Origin: Tyto alba
Taxonomy: Eukaryota; Chordata; Aves; Strigiformes; Tytonidae
Assembly: GCF_018691265.1 (NCBI RefSeq)
Contig: NW_024881321.1
Coordinates: 23,472,198-23,536,197, forward strand
Direction of reading: 5' to 3'
Length of the DNA: 64,000 nucleotides
Shown here: positions 36,838 through 49,200 of the stretch, piece after piece
Numbering within the stretch: the first letter of the stretch is position 1
How the letters are laid out: each line of letters begins with the position of its first letter
Program-made: the position numbers and the translations under genes
The notes under the pieces: generated by a model
What the model was told of the DNA's origin: nothing
The model's database searches: none
Seen by the model: the letters and a program-made list of their open reading frames with translations, nothing else

Positions 36838-37065
36838 TCATAATTCACTCCCTGCTCTCCCTCCACCGCTGTTACTGAGAAACAACCACCACCTTTCTGT
36901 GCTGCTTGAATTCCATTGGGGTCTTTGCTGCCAGAGGCCCCAGGAAGCAGAGAGTTGAATCTGGACATGAGGCCAGTTAAATAATGCTAGGTCATAAAAG
37001 AAATGCAGCTGTGCATCTGTTCTCCAGTATTCTGTAGTCTTTTCATAGGTATTGTTTTCAGTCAT
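36838..37065. other. GC-richer island of unknown nature
   Basis: A local rise in G+C between two AT-rich stretches, with CTCCCTGCTCTCCCTCCACC and CCAGAGGCCCCAGGAAGCAG. A 75-codon minus-strand frame covers it, without recognisable motifs or splice signals I can defend. Could be an old LTR fragment, a conserved non-coding element or a chance fluctuation. Confidence 0.35.
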
Positions 37066-39724
37066 GATACGTTATTTATTATATAGTGTCTGGAAATATA
37101 CAGAGTGGATTTTACAATCACTTTTTGCTTCTCATCTACTTTTATAAGAAGTAAACATGGGTTTTAGAAAGGTTATTAGAGTCAATTTGTCATCGAGTAA
37201 TTCTGGCTCTGACTGAGGAGTATTATTTAGTCTCCAAGTTAAATAAGTTTGTTAGCTCCTTGAATACTCACAGACCTTCAGATATCATGGTGATGAAGAC
37301 AAGATGAAATATGAATTTCTGTTAAAAGCCAGATAGATTGATTTATAAAAGTAACTGTTGGTGGAAATCAGCAGTCTATATATTCCCTTCTATTGAAATT
37401 TTTTATTTTATGCTTGCATGTACATATGCAATACATTATTTAGTCTTTTTTTAAGGCTTGCATTTTATTTCATGAAGAACAGTTTCATGAAGAAGAAGTT
37501 TCTATTAAATTTTCAGGTGTTATTACAGAACTTTTTTCCTGTCAAGTTGTTACTCCTATTTTAGTTGCAGTCCTTGTATGCCCTTTGCTTTCTTCTGTGT
37601 TGAGCTCCTATTAAGGGGAAGACCACTTCATAAAAAGCTGCAATGCTACATTCTTGGGGCATGTCTAGTACTTCTTAAAACCCAATAGTAGCACAACTAT
37701 CTTGAGATACATCAGTCTTAGTCCTGTTTTCCTGTGTTTCTCCTTAGTTGTTCATGTCAACATTGTATCTTCTCTGCTCATATAGTTTGCTTACAAACTA
37801 TTTGAGACAGGGCACTTTCTTTCTAAACATTCATAGTATCTACAACAAATAGATCTGTTCTTTTATAGGGCCATTAGAGATCTATCACAAGTTAATATTC
37901 ACAATAGCTTTCATATAGATGTACAGCAGTTTGGATAATGAGAAGTTTATTTAACGAATCATCAGTGTTACTCACAGAGTTAGCGGCAAACTTTGCAACT
38001 CCTTGGCCTCAGTCTAACTGCACAATTACAATATTGCTACATTACCTAGGTGAGCTTAGTTTTCCCTGAAAATGGGTAATATTTTTGCCAATGCATTCAA
38101 GTTCTTGTGTCTTTAGGCCTTTGCAGATGAAGCAACTAGGAGCCAAGAAGGATAGTGACAGCTTGGATATTTAGCCCCTGTATAAACATGAATCCATAAA
38201 TGCTAAATTTATTTGTCTTAAAATCAGCCTGAATCACAATCATATATATTATCATTATGTTCAAAAAAATTATAAAGAAAGAGAGAGAGGAAACACTGAT
38301 AAATTTAGAACACAAAGGAAAATTAATCACCTAAACTAAGAACTTCATCTATGTGTATCAATGTAGGTCCTTTTGACAAGAAACAGAGTGAGTTTCATGG
38401 ACAGTAGACAAAAAACTTCTGTTTCCTCTTTGTTCTTATATTAGGAAGTCCTTTCAGACTGCTTCTTCACTGATATTAGGGAGAACACACCAGGTCTACC
38501 ATGAGTAAAGAAGTCAGACATATCTCAGATCAAAGTGTGCTTTAAGTTGAGGTGGTCTGGCTCAGGCTGTATTTAGGGTATCCCACACACAGCTCAATAA
38601 CAAGATTCACTTCCTCTTATATTATTTCTTTCCCTCTTCCCACCTGAGTTCTTTCTTTTTATGATGGTTATCCCCTTACAAATAAGCAACACTGTACTGC
38701 TTACCATTGCGCCACTGGCTGTGGTCTTGCTGACGTTATGACTTTATTGTTTCCAAAACTCTTGCCCTGATAAGTTCTACCTTGATGAGCAATTATGTTA
38801 TGATATTATTTTTTTATTATTATTATTTATAATGTTTCTTCTTTCTGCTATTTCTCATGTAGTTTTCTTGTTAGTGTAGCTACAGGTGAGGATTGGCTGT
38901 CTGTACACATATATTAACACTTTAGGAATGGCCAAGGTAAATGGAGAACAATATAGAAAAATGAACCTGGCCTTTAGTGAACACTTCTGATACATGCAAC
39001 AGCAATTTTTGGTGAAAAAAAAAATCTGCATAAAAAGAACAGAATAAAATACCGTAGTTATGCCATTTTTCTTTTATTTCCTCATAATTGTTATGTTAAA
39101 ATAATTTCTTTATGGCAGAGCCAAACAGTATGCATCCTTTTATGTGATTTACCATTTTTGTTAACAGTTTTGTGTTAAATGTTGATAATTCTGAATCATA
39201 TTTTTTCAGCTGTGATATTTCAAATGCCTAAGTATTTAAATTGCATGATGGTAATAAAATTCAGAACATAAAAAAAGAATAAGAACCAAAGCTCATATCT
39301 TGGTTAGGTTTTTATTATTTTTAAGGGAGAAAATGCAGTATTTAGTTGAAGATGATAATTATTGGTTACTTATTTGATTCTTACTTTGTAAAAAATTAGA
39401 ATGTGTCAAAAGCAAGTATGAAGACTCTTAAAGTGTTCATGTTTGAATGTCATCACCCTTCTACAGTTTATAATAATCTTTTTTGCAGTGCTGTGTATTG
39501 AAAATAAAGGATTTGTGTGAAAAGGTATCTGCTGTCAACTCATGTTATATGAAAATACTGTTTTATATTTTAAAGTTAATGATAGAATACAATATTCTGT
39601 GAATATAAGACAATTTTAGAAATATGTGTACACTCACACATTGAAAACATTCTCCATTTTGATTCTGAAAGACTTGCAAGTGGATTAACTAAGTGTAGAA
39701 GCATACAGCAAGATAAACAGAATT
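37066..39724. other. AT-rich intergenic, no gene seen
   Basis: No gene or repeat family recognised. Confidence 0.5.
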
Positions 39725-39796
39725 ATATTATCTAAAATTAATTAATAGACCTACAGACTAATATTATCTAAAATTAATTAATGGACCTGTTTTTCA
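39725..39796. repeat. 36-bp tandem duplication
   Basis: ATATTATCTAAAATTAATTA then ATAGACCT at 39725-39752 recurs as the same block with ATGGACCT at 39761-39788, an offset of 36 bp with one mismatch in the 28 bp compared. Confidence 0.88.
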
Positions 39797-40191
39797 TTGT
39801 AGCATATTGCCTCATAATCTGTTGCAGAAAGGCAAACAGAAAAACAATATTTGCCTCTGGCTAAGAGAAATTTTTTTTTCTCTTTTAGTTCAGCTTGGTT
39901 ATTTCTCTGAAGAATTTCACTGCAGTTACTGAAAATTAGGTTCTCTGCAAGTCTGTTGAGTTGTGTTCTCCAGAAGGAAAGCTGGAAAGTATAAGTATCC
40001 TGATAAAGTTTAATTATTTTCAGTGTTGAAGTATTAGCGGATATATATCTTTTATATTATTTATATTTCTAAATAGTTAATTATATTTAATTTGAAAATA
40101 TGACACACAAACCCTCCTTATCTATTAAATTATACCTGGAAGTAAGGCAGAGCATATTATGAGGAACATATTGCAGTCTAAAGGCTTCAGA

Positions 40192-40492
40192 TGTTAGTAT
40201 TCATTGAACAGATGTACACTAAGTCCTTGACTGAAATATGCAGAAAGCTTTATTAACACCCAGAACTGAATCCAGTAACTACCACCAAGTCAACACTATG
40301 AACCAACCTCTTAAGGTGTTAATAGCTCTTTTGTTTACCCTATGACCATCGGGAATATTTAGCAGATTCAGACACTCAAAACAAGAAAGCTGCGTGCTCA
40401 GGTGCTGCTGCCCCTTTCAGCTGGGCAGCTTTTATTACATAGATATTAGACTTAATATTCTCCATCTGTATTGACACGGTCCATCTAGAACA
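40192..40492 (-). mobile_element. Possible old LTR remnant, minus strand
   Basis: A segment GC-richer than its surroundings. On the minus strand it runs from TGTTCTAGATGG (40492) to GAATACTAACA (40192). It contains GTTAATAAAGCTTTCTGC (poly(A)-signal-like, about 40234-40251) and, farther upstream, GTAATAAAAGCTGCCCAGC (TATA-like). Ends are TG...CA, but no target duplication is visible and no sister copy exists in the window. Treat as a candidate. Confidence 0.35.
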
Positions 40493-42401
40493 TATAAATT
40501 ATTTAGATAATTCATCCTTTCTCATTAGTTTTACATTAAAAAGTAGTTAATTTAGGCAATTAAATTGCATACAACATTAACTTTGTGAAGTGTGTTAGAT
40601 ATGACTGCACTGAATTTATCAGTCTGCTTTACTTGGCAGACAGAAATGTAACACTAATGACACATGTCATTCTGTAGTTATTGTAGCAAATTGTAAGGTG
40701 GAAATGAGGCAGTAAAAGCAAATATTCAGGCAGACAGAAGAAACATTTATGCAAGTCTTTAATAATGCCTTGGAGGTAGATTGTTAATCATATCTGGTTT
40801 GATTTGTGGAAACACATAATACCTTCTTCGGAGTTGTTGCAAAAATTAAAGGAAATGCATTGTTTAATTCTAGATCACAATAGAAATGGAAATACAAGTC
40901 TCCTACAACTGCCAAAAAGCAGTTTATAACAAGTATTCAATGAAGAACCCTATATGCAAAGATCCACTTCTGATTTATCTATATATATTAGATCTATATG
41001 ACCACTTGTGAATTGTAACAAACACTGAATTCTTTTAACTTCCTTGATATAATCTGTATGAGAACAAGCTTGGAAAGCACAGTTATTTATTAACTAACAC
41101 TACTGGAAAAATATTTCTATTGAACATGCAAATATTTTTGTGTATTTAATATCCTCAAGTTCAAATAGGTTAATGAAAATGGTCATATTATGGCACAAAT
41201 GGAATGAGTTAACTGATGATATCACTTGAACATTTGACTTGTCCAAAACAAGACAAAAATTATAACAAGATTCCATTTGCATATGTGCTGGGTAAATATG
41301 GGACCTCATTATTGCCTTCAACTTCACTTTCTATATTCTACAAAATTTCATGTTAAATTAATTTGTTTAAGGCTAAAATTGTTCTTTAGCTCTTCTTAAA
41401 GGTTCACAGGGTATTCCAGTGTGGCAGTAAAAAAAAAAAAAAAAAAGAAACACAAGCTAAAAGAGAAAAAGTTTGTCCTAAATAATTGAGACTACTTGAG
41501 GCAAACTGTAAGAAAAATGAAGAGTTGAATCCATTTCTCAAAATTTCTGATGCCTTGGGTAGCAGAGCCATATCATGGACAACATAACCTGAGGCCCCAC
41601 TCCTAACAGAAGACTGGGCCAGAAGGTCCCTAGAGGTCCCCTCAAAACTAGATTTTTCTATAATTTTCCAAAAGCAGATTTTTGCTTTGTTTTGTTTTGT
41701 TTTATTTTGAAATTATCTACAAATTTCCTAGTATATTTATGCAGAGGCACCAAAGCTCTAGCAGTTTTCCATGTATTCTTTTTTTCCTTGATATCTCAGT
41801 TTATAATACTACCTTGTATGTTATTTCAAGCAACTAAGAATGGATCCCACTTCCACTTTTAATTTTACTTCATAGAGGAATGGCATATGAACCTCCAGAA
41901 GACTTTGTGAAGAAATCACCCTTTCCATCTAGTTCAAAAGGACAGCAAGGGCAGATCTGTGTTGTAATCTATTCCATCAATTCTTTGTGTAGACTACATG
42001 TCTAATCATTTAGCCATCCTTGTAATGATACATTTTCTATTTTTTTTTTTAATTATGTTTTGGTTTTGAATGTTTTTTTTCTGGTTTTGAAAGTACACAG
42101 TAAACCTAAAGTCCAGTTTTAGGTACAGAGTAAACTAATTTTGTACTTAATTCTACAAAACTTATCACTATAATTAATTGAATTCAGAATATATTTTATT
42201 AAAACTTAAACCCACAATAAGCATGTTTTGTTTATTTATTAACTTATTTATTTAGTGATGACAAATTTTATCAGTTTCATAAATAAGAAACAATTCTTTC
42301 AAGATTTTGCAAAACTTTGTATAAGTATAATCAACACAATTTTGACATCAATATGTAATTTGACATAAATGTACATCCTAATTTATATAACATAAATACC
42401 T
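40493..42401. other. AT-rich intergenic, no gene seen
   Basis: Poly-A of 18 at 41429-41446; a short GC-richer patch at 41545-41640 (GAGGCCCCACTCC, GGTCCCTAGAGGTCCC) may be an old repeat. No gene recognised. Confidence 0.45.
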
Positions 42402-42508
42402 TATGTTAGAATAAATATTAATATTTTGTATTATGTATATGTTAGAATAAATATTAATATTTTGTATTATAACATGGCTGTAATATTTTGTATTATAACT
42501 GCATGGCT
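42402..42508. repeat. Overlapping tandem duplications (36 and 26-28 bp periods)
   Basis: The block TATGTTAGAATAAATATTAA then TATTTTGTATTAT occurs at 42402-42434 and 42438-42470 (period 36, identical over 33 bp). A second duplication, TAATATTTTGTATTATAAC followed by CATGGCTG-like sequence, occurs at 42455-42480 and 42481-42508. Two successive slippage or duplication events are the simplest reading. Confidence 0.9.
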
Positions 42509-45500
42509 ATTATTCTGCCAGCAGAATGTTTAAAAAATATAAGTTCTACATTGTATTAACAGTCATGAATTTAGAACCAAAGTTACCAGACTTAAACAGG
42601 TACTCATATGATACTGTAGTTATTTATATATAAGAAAATTCCCAGGTCTCTCTTATAATTCCAGGACAGGTGGAGAATATTATCTTCACTTGATAAAAAT
42701 TAGAGGCATACTGTGATAATGAATCCACCCTAGAAACACATTTCTCCACAGACAAGGGAGTTTATATGTGTAAGTTGTTCAGATACATATTGAAGTATCT
42801 CAAGTTAAATGAACTATCATTTTTTTTCCTATATTACTGAAACCAACTTTTAACCTTTTAAATATTTACAAGGTATGCATATCCTTAGGCAAATATGGAA
42901 ACAATTAAACACAGCAGAAAAGTCTTATATTAATTAAGAACTATACAGACATGGATCTTTTACATATATTGTTGGAGTACCGAGGTGTGTCTCTGAAAGA
43001 AGTATAACATTTTTCTTAGTGTGATGTAGGGCGTGACAAGACACTTTAGAATTCAAAGCAGAGGTACTAATAAGAAGAGACAACTGAATGTATGAGATGC
43101 TTCTCTGACATACTCTTAAATGTCCTGAATTTGAAATTATTCAAGACCCAAAAGAATAAAAGTTGTCATGGGGGAATAGTGTGGAAGAGATGTGTGTGAA
43201 TATTTGTGTATGTGCATGTATGGAGCACATTGTGTAGAAAACTAGGCTGTATTTATACAATTTCTTACACATTTTGTCTCATTTTATTTTTTTTTTCCCC
43301 TGTATGTTTATACTATTCTTTTTTTTACTCCCACTATTTTATCTCTTTTTTCATTGTTTGAAACTGTCCTTCCTCTATTTTGGCTTAGCCAAGTTTCTAG
43401 TTTATTGCACTTATATACTTTTGATGCATTTGAATAATTTTGTCTTGTGCTTTTTCTTCAGATATTTTTTATGTAAGACAGATCTTAAATTTTTTACCTT
43501 ATACTTTACACCCATGTGATTTCTGTTGCTATTTCCTGAATTTTCTTATGACTGTGACCTTGAAGGCCAGTGTTTTATGATTACTAATATTCCTTCTCCT
43601 TATTTTAATGTTCATAAGCTCTTACTAAAGCTACCAACTCATCTCTTTCAGCAAGTTAAAAAAAAAAAAAAAAAAAAAGGCATTTTATTTCTGATGTATT
43701 TTTTATCCAGCAAATATTTTTCCAAATTTTGGAATCCAAACCAGGTGATCCTTAATGCTTCCTTAACACATTTTGAAATATCTAGGACAATTTACCTATT
43801 TTCTCCCTCCACTGAAAGTGATAGTCTTGATTGTTCCTTGACCCCGCTGTATTAATCATCCTGAATATAAACTATTTTGACAACTAAATCTTTATTACCA
43901 TTAGTACCATCCAGCATCATCAGCTTGCTTAGACTTTGTGTAAATACATCCTCCTTGCTATCAGTGGGGAAAACATTAACTGTGCCAATTTTTCTTGCCC
44001 TTCTGATATGTTTAGGTAACATCAAGGTACTTTAAGGGAAATATGAAAAGTAAAACCTCTGGAGATTCCTATCTGCAAAAGAATGAATCTTTGCAAGAGG
44101 TGTAAAAACTCTGTGAAACCTAGACAATTCAGACAAGTTTGTATATCCTTCAGATTTGAGACTGTGAAACTCAAGGATTTATAGAAATGAAGTTTCTACA
44201 AAAAAGTAAATACCAGCTATATATAACTATGATGTAAGCACTGTATATTTTCAAGATGCATTTACATGAGTCAACTATGAGGTCTGAACAACAATATGAT
44301 CTCTTCCAGTGAGGTGATGACCATAATTGTCGCAATGCAAGTGCTAGTTTTAAAAATTGGTTCCAGAGTCAAGGAAGTATTAACTGTTCAAGTTGCCTGT
44401 GTATACTGAAAATTCTTTGAAGTTGGTACTTTGAATGTTACATTTGCTGTAAACATAACCTAGGCATAGTGCTTCTATCTCATGTAATTCAGATAAATAT
44501 GCTACTTGCAGTCAGTTCCTTATTGTTCAATCTTGTGTTATAACAAAAGAGAAGAATGAAAATTCTTGCAAATTATAATGTTGGGATTTATTGGGTGGAA
44601 TTATTTCTTAGGGTTCACAATTGATACTATTCTTACTGAAGCAGCATGTTAGGGGATTAATATTAAAACTGAGTGGTAATGGGAGTCATATCAAAAATTA
44701 TTTCTATTAAAGCATTTACTTTTGAGGAACTTTACATTCAAAATAAGAAATAATTCTGCCAAGAGCCAGCCCATAATTAAATGGGGAGGTACTGAAGAGA
44801 GGACTTAATGTTAATAGGGAGGGAATAGTGAAGGAACAGGATGTTGTGACTGTGTTGACAGGAAAGCTTGTAGTAGAATTTTCAAAGAAACACTAAAGAT
44901 TGTGAAAAATCTACAGAAGCAAACTTTGTGCCCATTTCGTGCACATTTTAGTCCGAAACTCATAGTGGCTTCTGCAGGGAAAATGGATCTGAAGTAAGGT
45001 ACATGGAATTCAGGTATTCTCTGTTTATAATATGCTGGATCACTGCTGAAAATACAGAAAAGGTATGATACATTTAATCTTAAATTAAGAATCTGATATA
45101 GTTCAAATGTATTGTTCCCTAAATAAAAACCTATTTCTCTCTGTTAAATATGAAGGAATCTTAGAATATTTAACTGACATGAAGAAACTTGTAACTGTAG
45201 CTGATTAAAGTTGTGTAGACAGCTCCCATTGTCATTGATTGCTGCTCAACTTCTATGCTTTTGGATTCCCTTGTAAAAGAATGATATGTTTACTTTTTCC
45301 TTCTACATAATAGAAACTGGTTTAGATTTTGTTTCTTTGGTAATAGCTGCCATTTACTTGCTCAGAATTAACTTTAAGTTTTTACCATTCTGGGATGACT
45401 TTAATCTGTTCCTGATAATTACATGTACTGCTATTTATTTTCATAGCTTGATATTAATTTTGTTTGGGTTTTTTTGTAGGCTTCCTTTCACATGAAAATT

Positions 45501-45735
45501 TGTGACCTTTCATTTACCCTCTCCAAGGCTGTAGTGGCAGTACTACTATCCCTGACTTCTCAAATGCTTTTATCCTCATTGCCTTGCAACTCCAACTGCC
45601 ACCTCTTCTAAGGATCACTGCTGTGTCTATTTTGTCAGGTTTCTCTAGGAAAACAATCACCACTGATGTATGAAAGATGCCTCCTTCCCCTCCTCTTTCA
45701 CATCTTGCTTTGCAGCTTTTAATTTGTTAACATAT
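42509..45735. other. AT-rich intergenic, no gene seen
   Basis: Contains poly-A of 21 (43658-43678) and pyrimidine-rich DNA at 43270-43400. The frames at 43274-43519 and 43526-43855 are Phe-rich or cross the poly-A and are rejected. No repeat family recognised. Confidence 0.5.
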
Positions 45736-45921
45736 TGTTCTGGTTGGGGCTGGACTAGAGTTCCTGTTGGTTTGGCAGCTGGAGGAGTGCTGCAGCACAC
45801 TGAGACCCCAGGGGCTCCCCAGGTCCTAGTGCCCTCACCTGGGGGCGGGGGCAGGGGGAGCACAGCTGGAGGGCTGGGCCCAGATTGGCCGATATTCCAT
45901 GTCATGTGACATCATGCTCAC

Positions 45922-45929
45922 TATATAAA
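45922..45929 (+). promoter_or_regulatory. TATA box of type B LTR
   Basis: TATATAAA in CACTATATAAAGGCAGG, aligned with ACATATAAAGCTGG in the 50.9-kb copy. Confidence 0.65.
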
Positions 45930-46082
45930 GGCAGGAGTGGGCCAGGAGGGGCTCTCACTTCTGGGAGTGTTGCTGTGGTGCTTTTGTGTTTGGGATCACT
46001 GGCTGGGAGCAGGTGGGTGGTAAGCAGCTGTATTGTACATTACCTACTGATACTGCTGTCAGTGTATTATTCTGTTACTGTT

Positions 46083-46088
46083 ATTAAA
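46083..46088 (+). terminator. Polyadenylation signal (ATTAAA) of type B LTR
   Basis: ATTAAA before CTGTTTTTGTCTCAACC; the same hexamer lies at 51374-51379 and, reversed, at 55046-55051 in the sister LTRs. Confidence 0.6.
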
Positions 46089-46212
46089 CTGTTTTTGTCT
46101 CAACCCACGAGTCTCCCTTTGCCCCTCCGATTCCCTCCCCATTCCCAAGTGGGGGGAGGGCGGGTGAGCGGCTGTGGGGCCTTTAGCTGCTGACCAGGCT
46201 CAAACCACGACA

Positions 46213-49200
46213 TTTTGTACAACAGTGAATAGTGCACATAAACCTATCTCATTGACCTTTGTATAACAGTGAATATCAGAGCATGTAGTTTTGGTCCACA
46301 GTGTCAGAGCAAAGAGACTTCGGAGTCTGTATGTCAGCACTTACATTGGAAAGTTTCTTGTTCCATAAAGCTTCAACCTTTCAACTTCTTATTTCAGTTT
46401 GTGATTAAGATGAACATGTGAGGATCAAATATTCCTAAAAATAATATAGCAATAAAAATTTTTAAATTTCATTTTCCTGTCATCACTAGCATGAACCAAG
46501 GGAAATATATGTTTTTAATGAACTGTCTAAAGTATTGTTCTGAGGTGAATTTTATAATGGTTCGGTGTTCATATATTGATTTGGATCTTTATTCTTCCCA
46601 GTTAAGAAAGATAAACTAGTAAAAAGCAATTACTCCTTAGGAATTAGCATTTATTTTACTACTGTTGTAGAGGCATCACAATGTCATATCAGTTATTCAA
46701 ATTACAGTAAATTGTGGTAACTAAATGTGGAGCTAATGAAGAAATTCAGAAGTGGAAAATATTTTAGGAAATTACAATACTGAAGTCAAAATAGTATTTT
46801 CTTCAAATCTATACTGTGACAAATATAAAATTCAAAATTACATAAGTACTTTTGACACTCAATAAGGATAAAAAAGCTGTTCTTAGAAAGCAGATCTAGC
46901 AGGAGTATACGCTTACACAATTCACTAGAAATCATTAAGAAATTCAGACTACTTTGAAAAAAATACTTTTAAATATTAACTTGGTACCCAATCTATATAA
47001 AGTTCATTTGGTTTAGGTTTTAAGCACCTACGTCCCAAACATCTTCAAATAGCATGAAGGGCTTTTCAGGACTATTGAATCCTATTGGTCACAAAATTCA
47101 GGGCACTTTCAGTCACCTAAACAAGACAACTAGATCCACTGGAGGTGTTCCAGGGTCTCCTGAACTGCTGCTAACTCCTGGCCCAGAATGTATCCCATAA
47201 ATCATGTAACATACCAGCTTTCCTTACACAGATGTTACGTATACTTTAGGAAATAATCGGCATATACTGAATTAAGTCTCTGGTAAGTCAGTTACTTAAA
47301 TGTTGGTATATAGTATCATTTCAGATGCTGTAGAATATTTGTGACTTTCATGAAGTGACAACAGTTAAAATCCAGGATCTGTGAGAAAACTATGGAGTTG
47401 TTGTAGCTGGTGGACATCTGGGATACCCTGATGTACTGTAAATGGTGTAGAAGTCTATGTTTAAGCAACTGAGTTAAGTGCCTGCTTTTCATGTACTATG
47501 ACAGGTACTTAAAACTCTGGCTACAAGGCAGATATCTGAAAGTAAGTATCTGCATATGGAACTCACCAGGCCAGAACCAGAAGTCTCCACTTTCATGTAG
47601 CTCTGTCAGTGTGCAGCCAATACTGCAAGTCTGTATCAATACCAGTAAATTAGGTAGATCCAGGTAATGCCCAGAGTAACTACAAACTGATTGTCTGTAC
47701 ATTTAAATAGTTAGAAAAGTCCCTGGCATGAGTTGTTTGTGACAATTAATACTGACCCCAAAATTTCCTAGGTATGGAATTGTCATGTGCCAGAAATCCT
47801 TCCCAGTAAGCGCTCCAAACTTCTGAAAATTGGGAAACTTTAATAGAGTAGATATAATCTTTTTCCCTTCCATTTTTCTTCAGTCCCAGAGAGGAATCCT
47901 TGACACATTTAATTTACTAGTCCAAACTTAACATTCTTGTACACAAAGGACAAACAAAAAGGAGGCCTTGTGCTCACCTAGAGATGGCTGTGAATCTGAG
48001 AAAGATTTGGGCTGGCAGGACTTCTATCCATGACTTTTTGGCTTTGTTTTTGGTTTCAAATACATTGATAAACCAATGTAAAATAATGCTCTAGAGTACA
48101 GCTCATGTCCATCTATCATGTTAGATGCAGGCTTCTGTCAAAATTAGCATAATATGTGAAGTTATCTATTCATGGTAAACTGTCAGGTATAAAAAGGAAA
48201 AAAACATAGTAATCTCCAAAATCGACTAGATAACCCTTTGGAGAAATTATGAATACATAAATTTTCCAAATAGTCATTTCCTCTACAAGTCCTGACTGGC
48301 TTTAAATACCTCTGTTGTCAGTATTTTCCCTATCTGATCCAGACTGGATACCTCATCTCTCTTGACCTATCTCTCCACTACTACTTTTTCAAAATCTCAG
48401 TGAAATGGTATGTATTTAAGAATTTATATTTGAGAGGTTATATTCCACTAATTCAACTTTAATTATTCTGTCCTTTATAAACTGATGTACTCGTACAGCT
48501 CTTGTCCTGGTTTTCTCCCTTGAAACTTTCACTGTATTAAGTCCTTCTCATATTGTACTGAGTAAAATGTGAAATAGTCTAAAACTTTATTTTTATTAAA
48601 GTGCCTGGGTTAGTTATGATTTTAAATTTGTCTCCTGCTGTATTTCTTTTTCTTGAAAAGGAAATAAATCTCCTCTATGTACTTTAAATTTTAGAAAACA
48701 TCTATTCATAGATGTTTTACTTTCCAGGTGAACCTTCATTTATTTATTTGTTTTGCATCCAAATAATAAAATACATAGGACTTATTTCAGTCAAAAGGCA
48801 CATCCATCAATGTTTACCCGGACACCTACCCCTTCAAGCATCTTTTCACTTTGCAGCAGTCTAAACAGGGTTCTTGACATACCTGTTCACAGAAAGTACA
48901 TAATGTTTTACCTCCATGATCTGAGAATGCAACTTAACACATTTGACTATTTTTGCCACGTGCTAATAATTTGAAGCAAGGTAGAGGATTCTCAGAGTTG
49001 AGTATCCCAGGTGCATCTGTACATGTGTGCAAGGAATAGAGAACTTCTCTCTGTCTGCCTTGCATGCCTGTAAGCTGGAAAAAGAAAATGCTAACCAGAA
49101 AAAAAGCACACATGCTGGGTCTTAACAGGGGCGAAGGGGTGAAGGATTAATTCCCAGGTTGCTGCTATGAATAGCTGAGGTTTCAGTAAAGACAATTATG

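Larger units (their letters stand above)
45736..46212 (+). mobile_element. ERVL-like solo LTR (type B)
   Basis: 477 bp from TGTTCTGGTTGGGGCTGG to GCTCAAACCACGACA. It carries CCATGTCATGTGACATCATG, TATATAAA at 45922-45929, ATTAAA at 46083-46088 followed by CTGTTTTTGTCTCAACCCA, and GGGTGAGCGGCTGTGG near the end. All are shared in order with the copies at 5621, 50910 and 54921 (reverse). It is the GC-richest and apparently least decayed member here. Flanking 5-mers (CATAT and TTTTG) do not match. ORFs of 79-102 codons inside it are chance frames. Confidence 0.9.

Noticed and set aside
45657..46193. Frames of 79-102 codons
   Set aside because: Located within the ERVL-like solo LTR; promoter and poly(A) landmarks explain the sequence better than coding.
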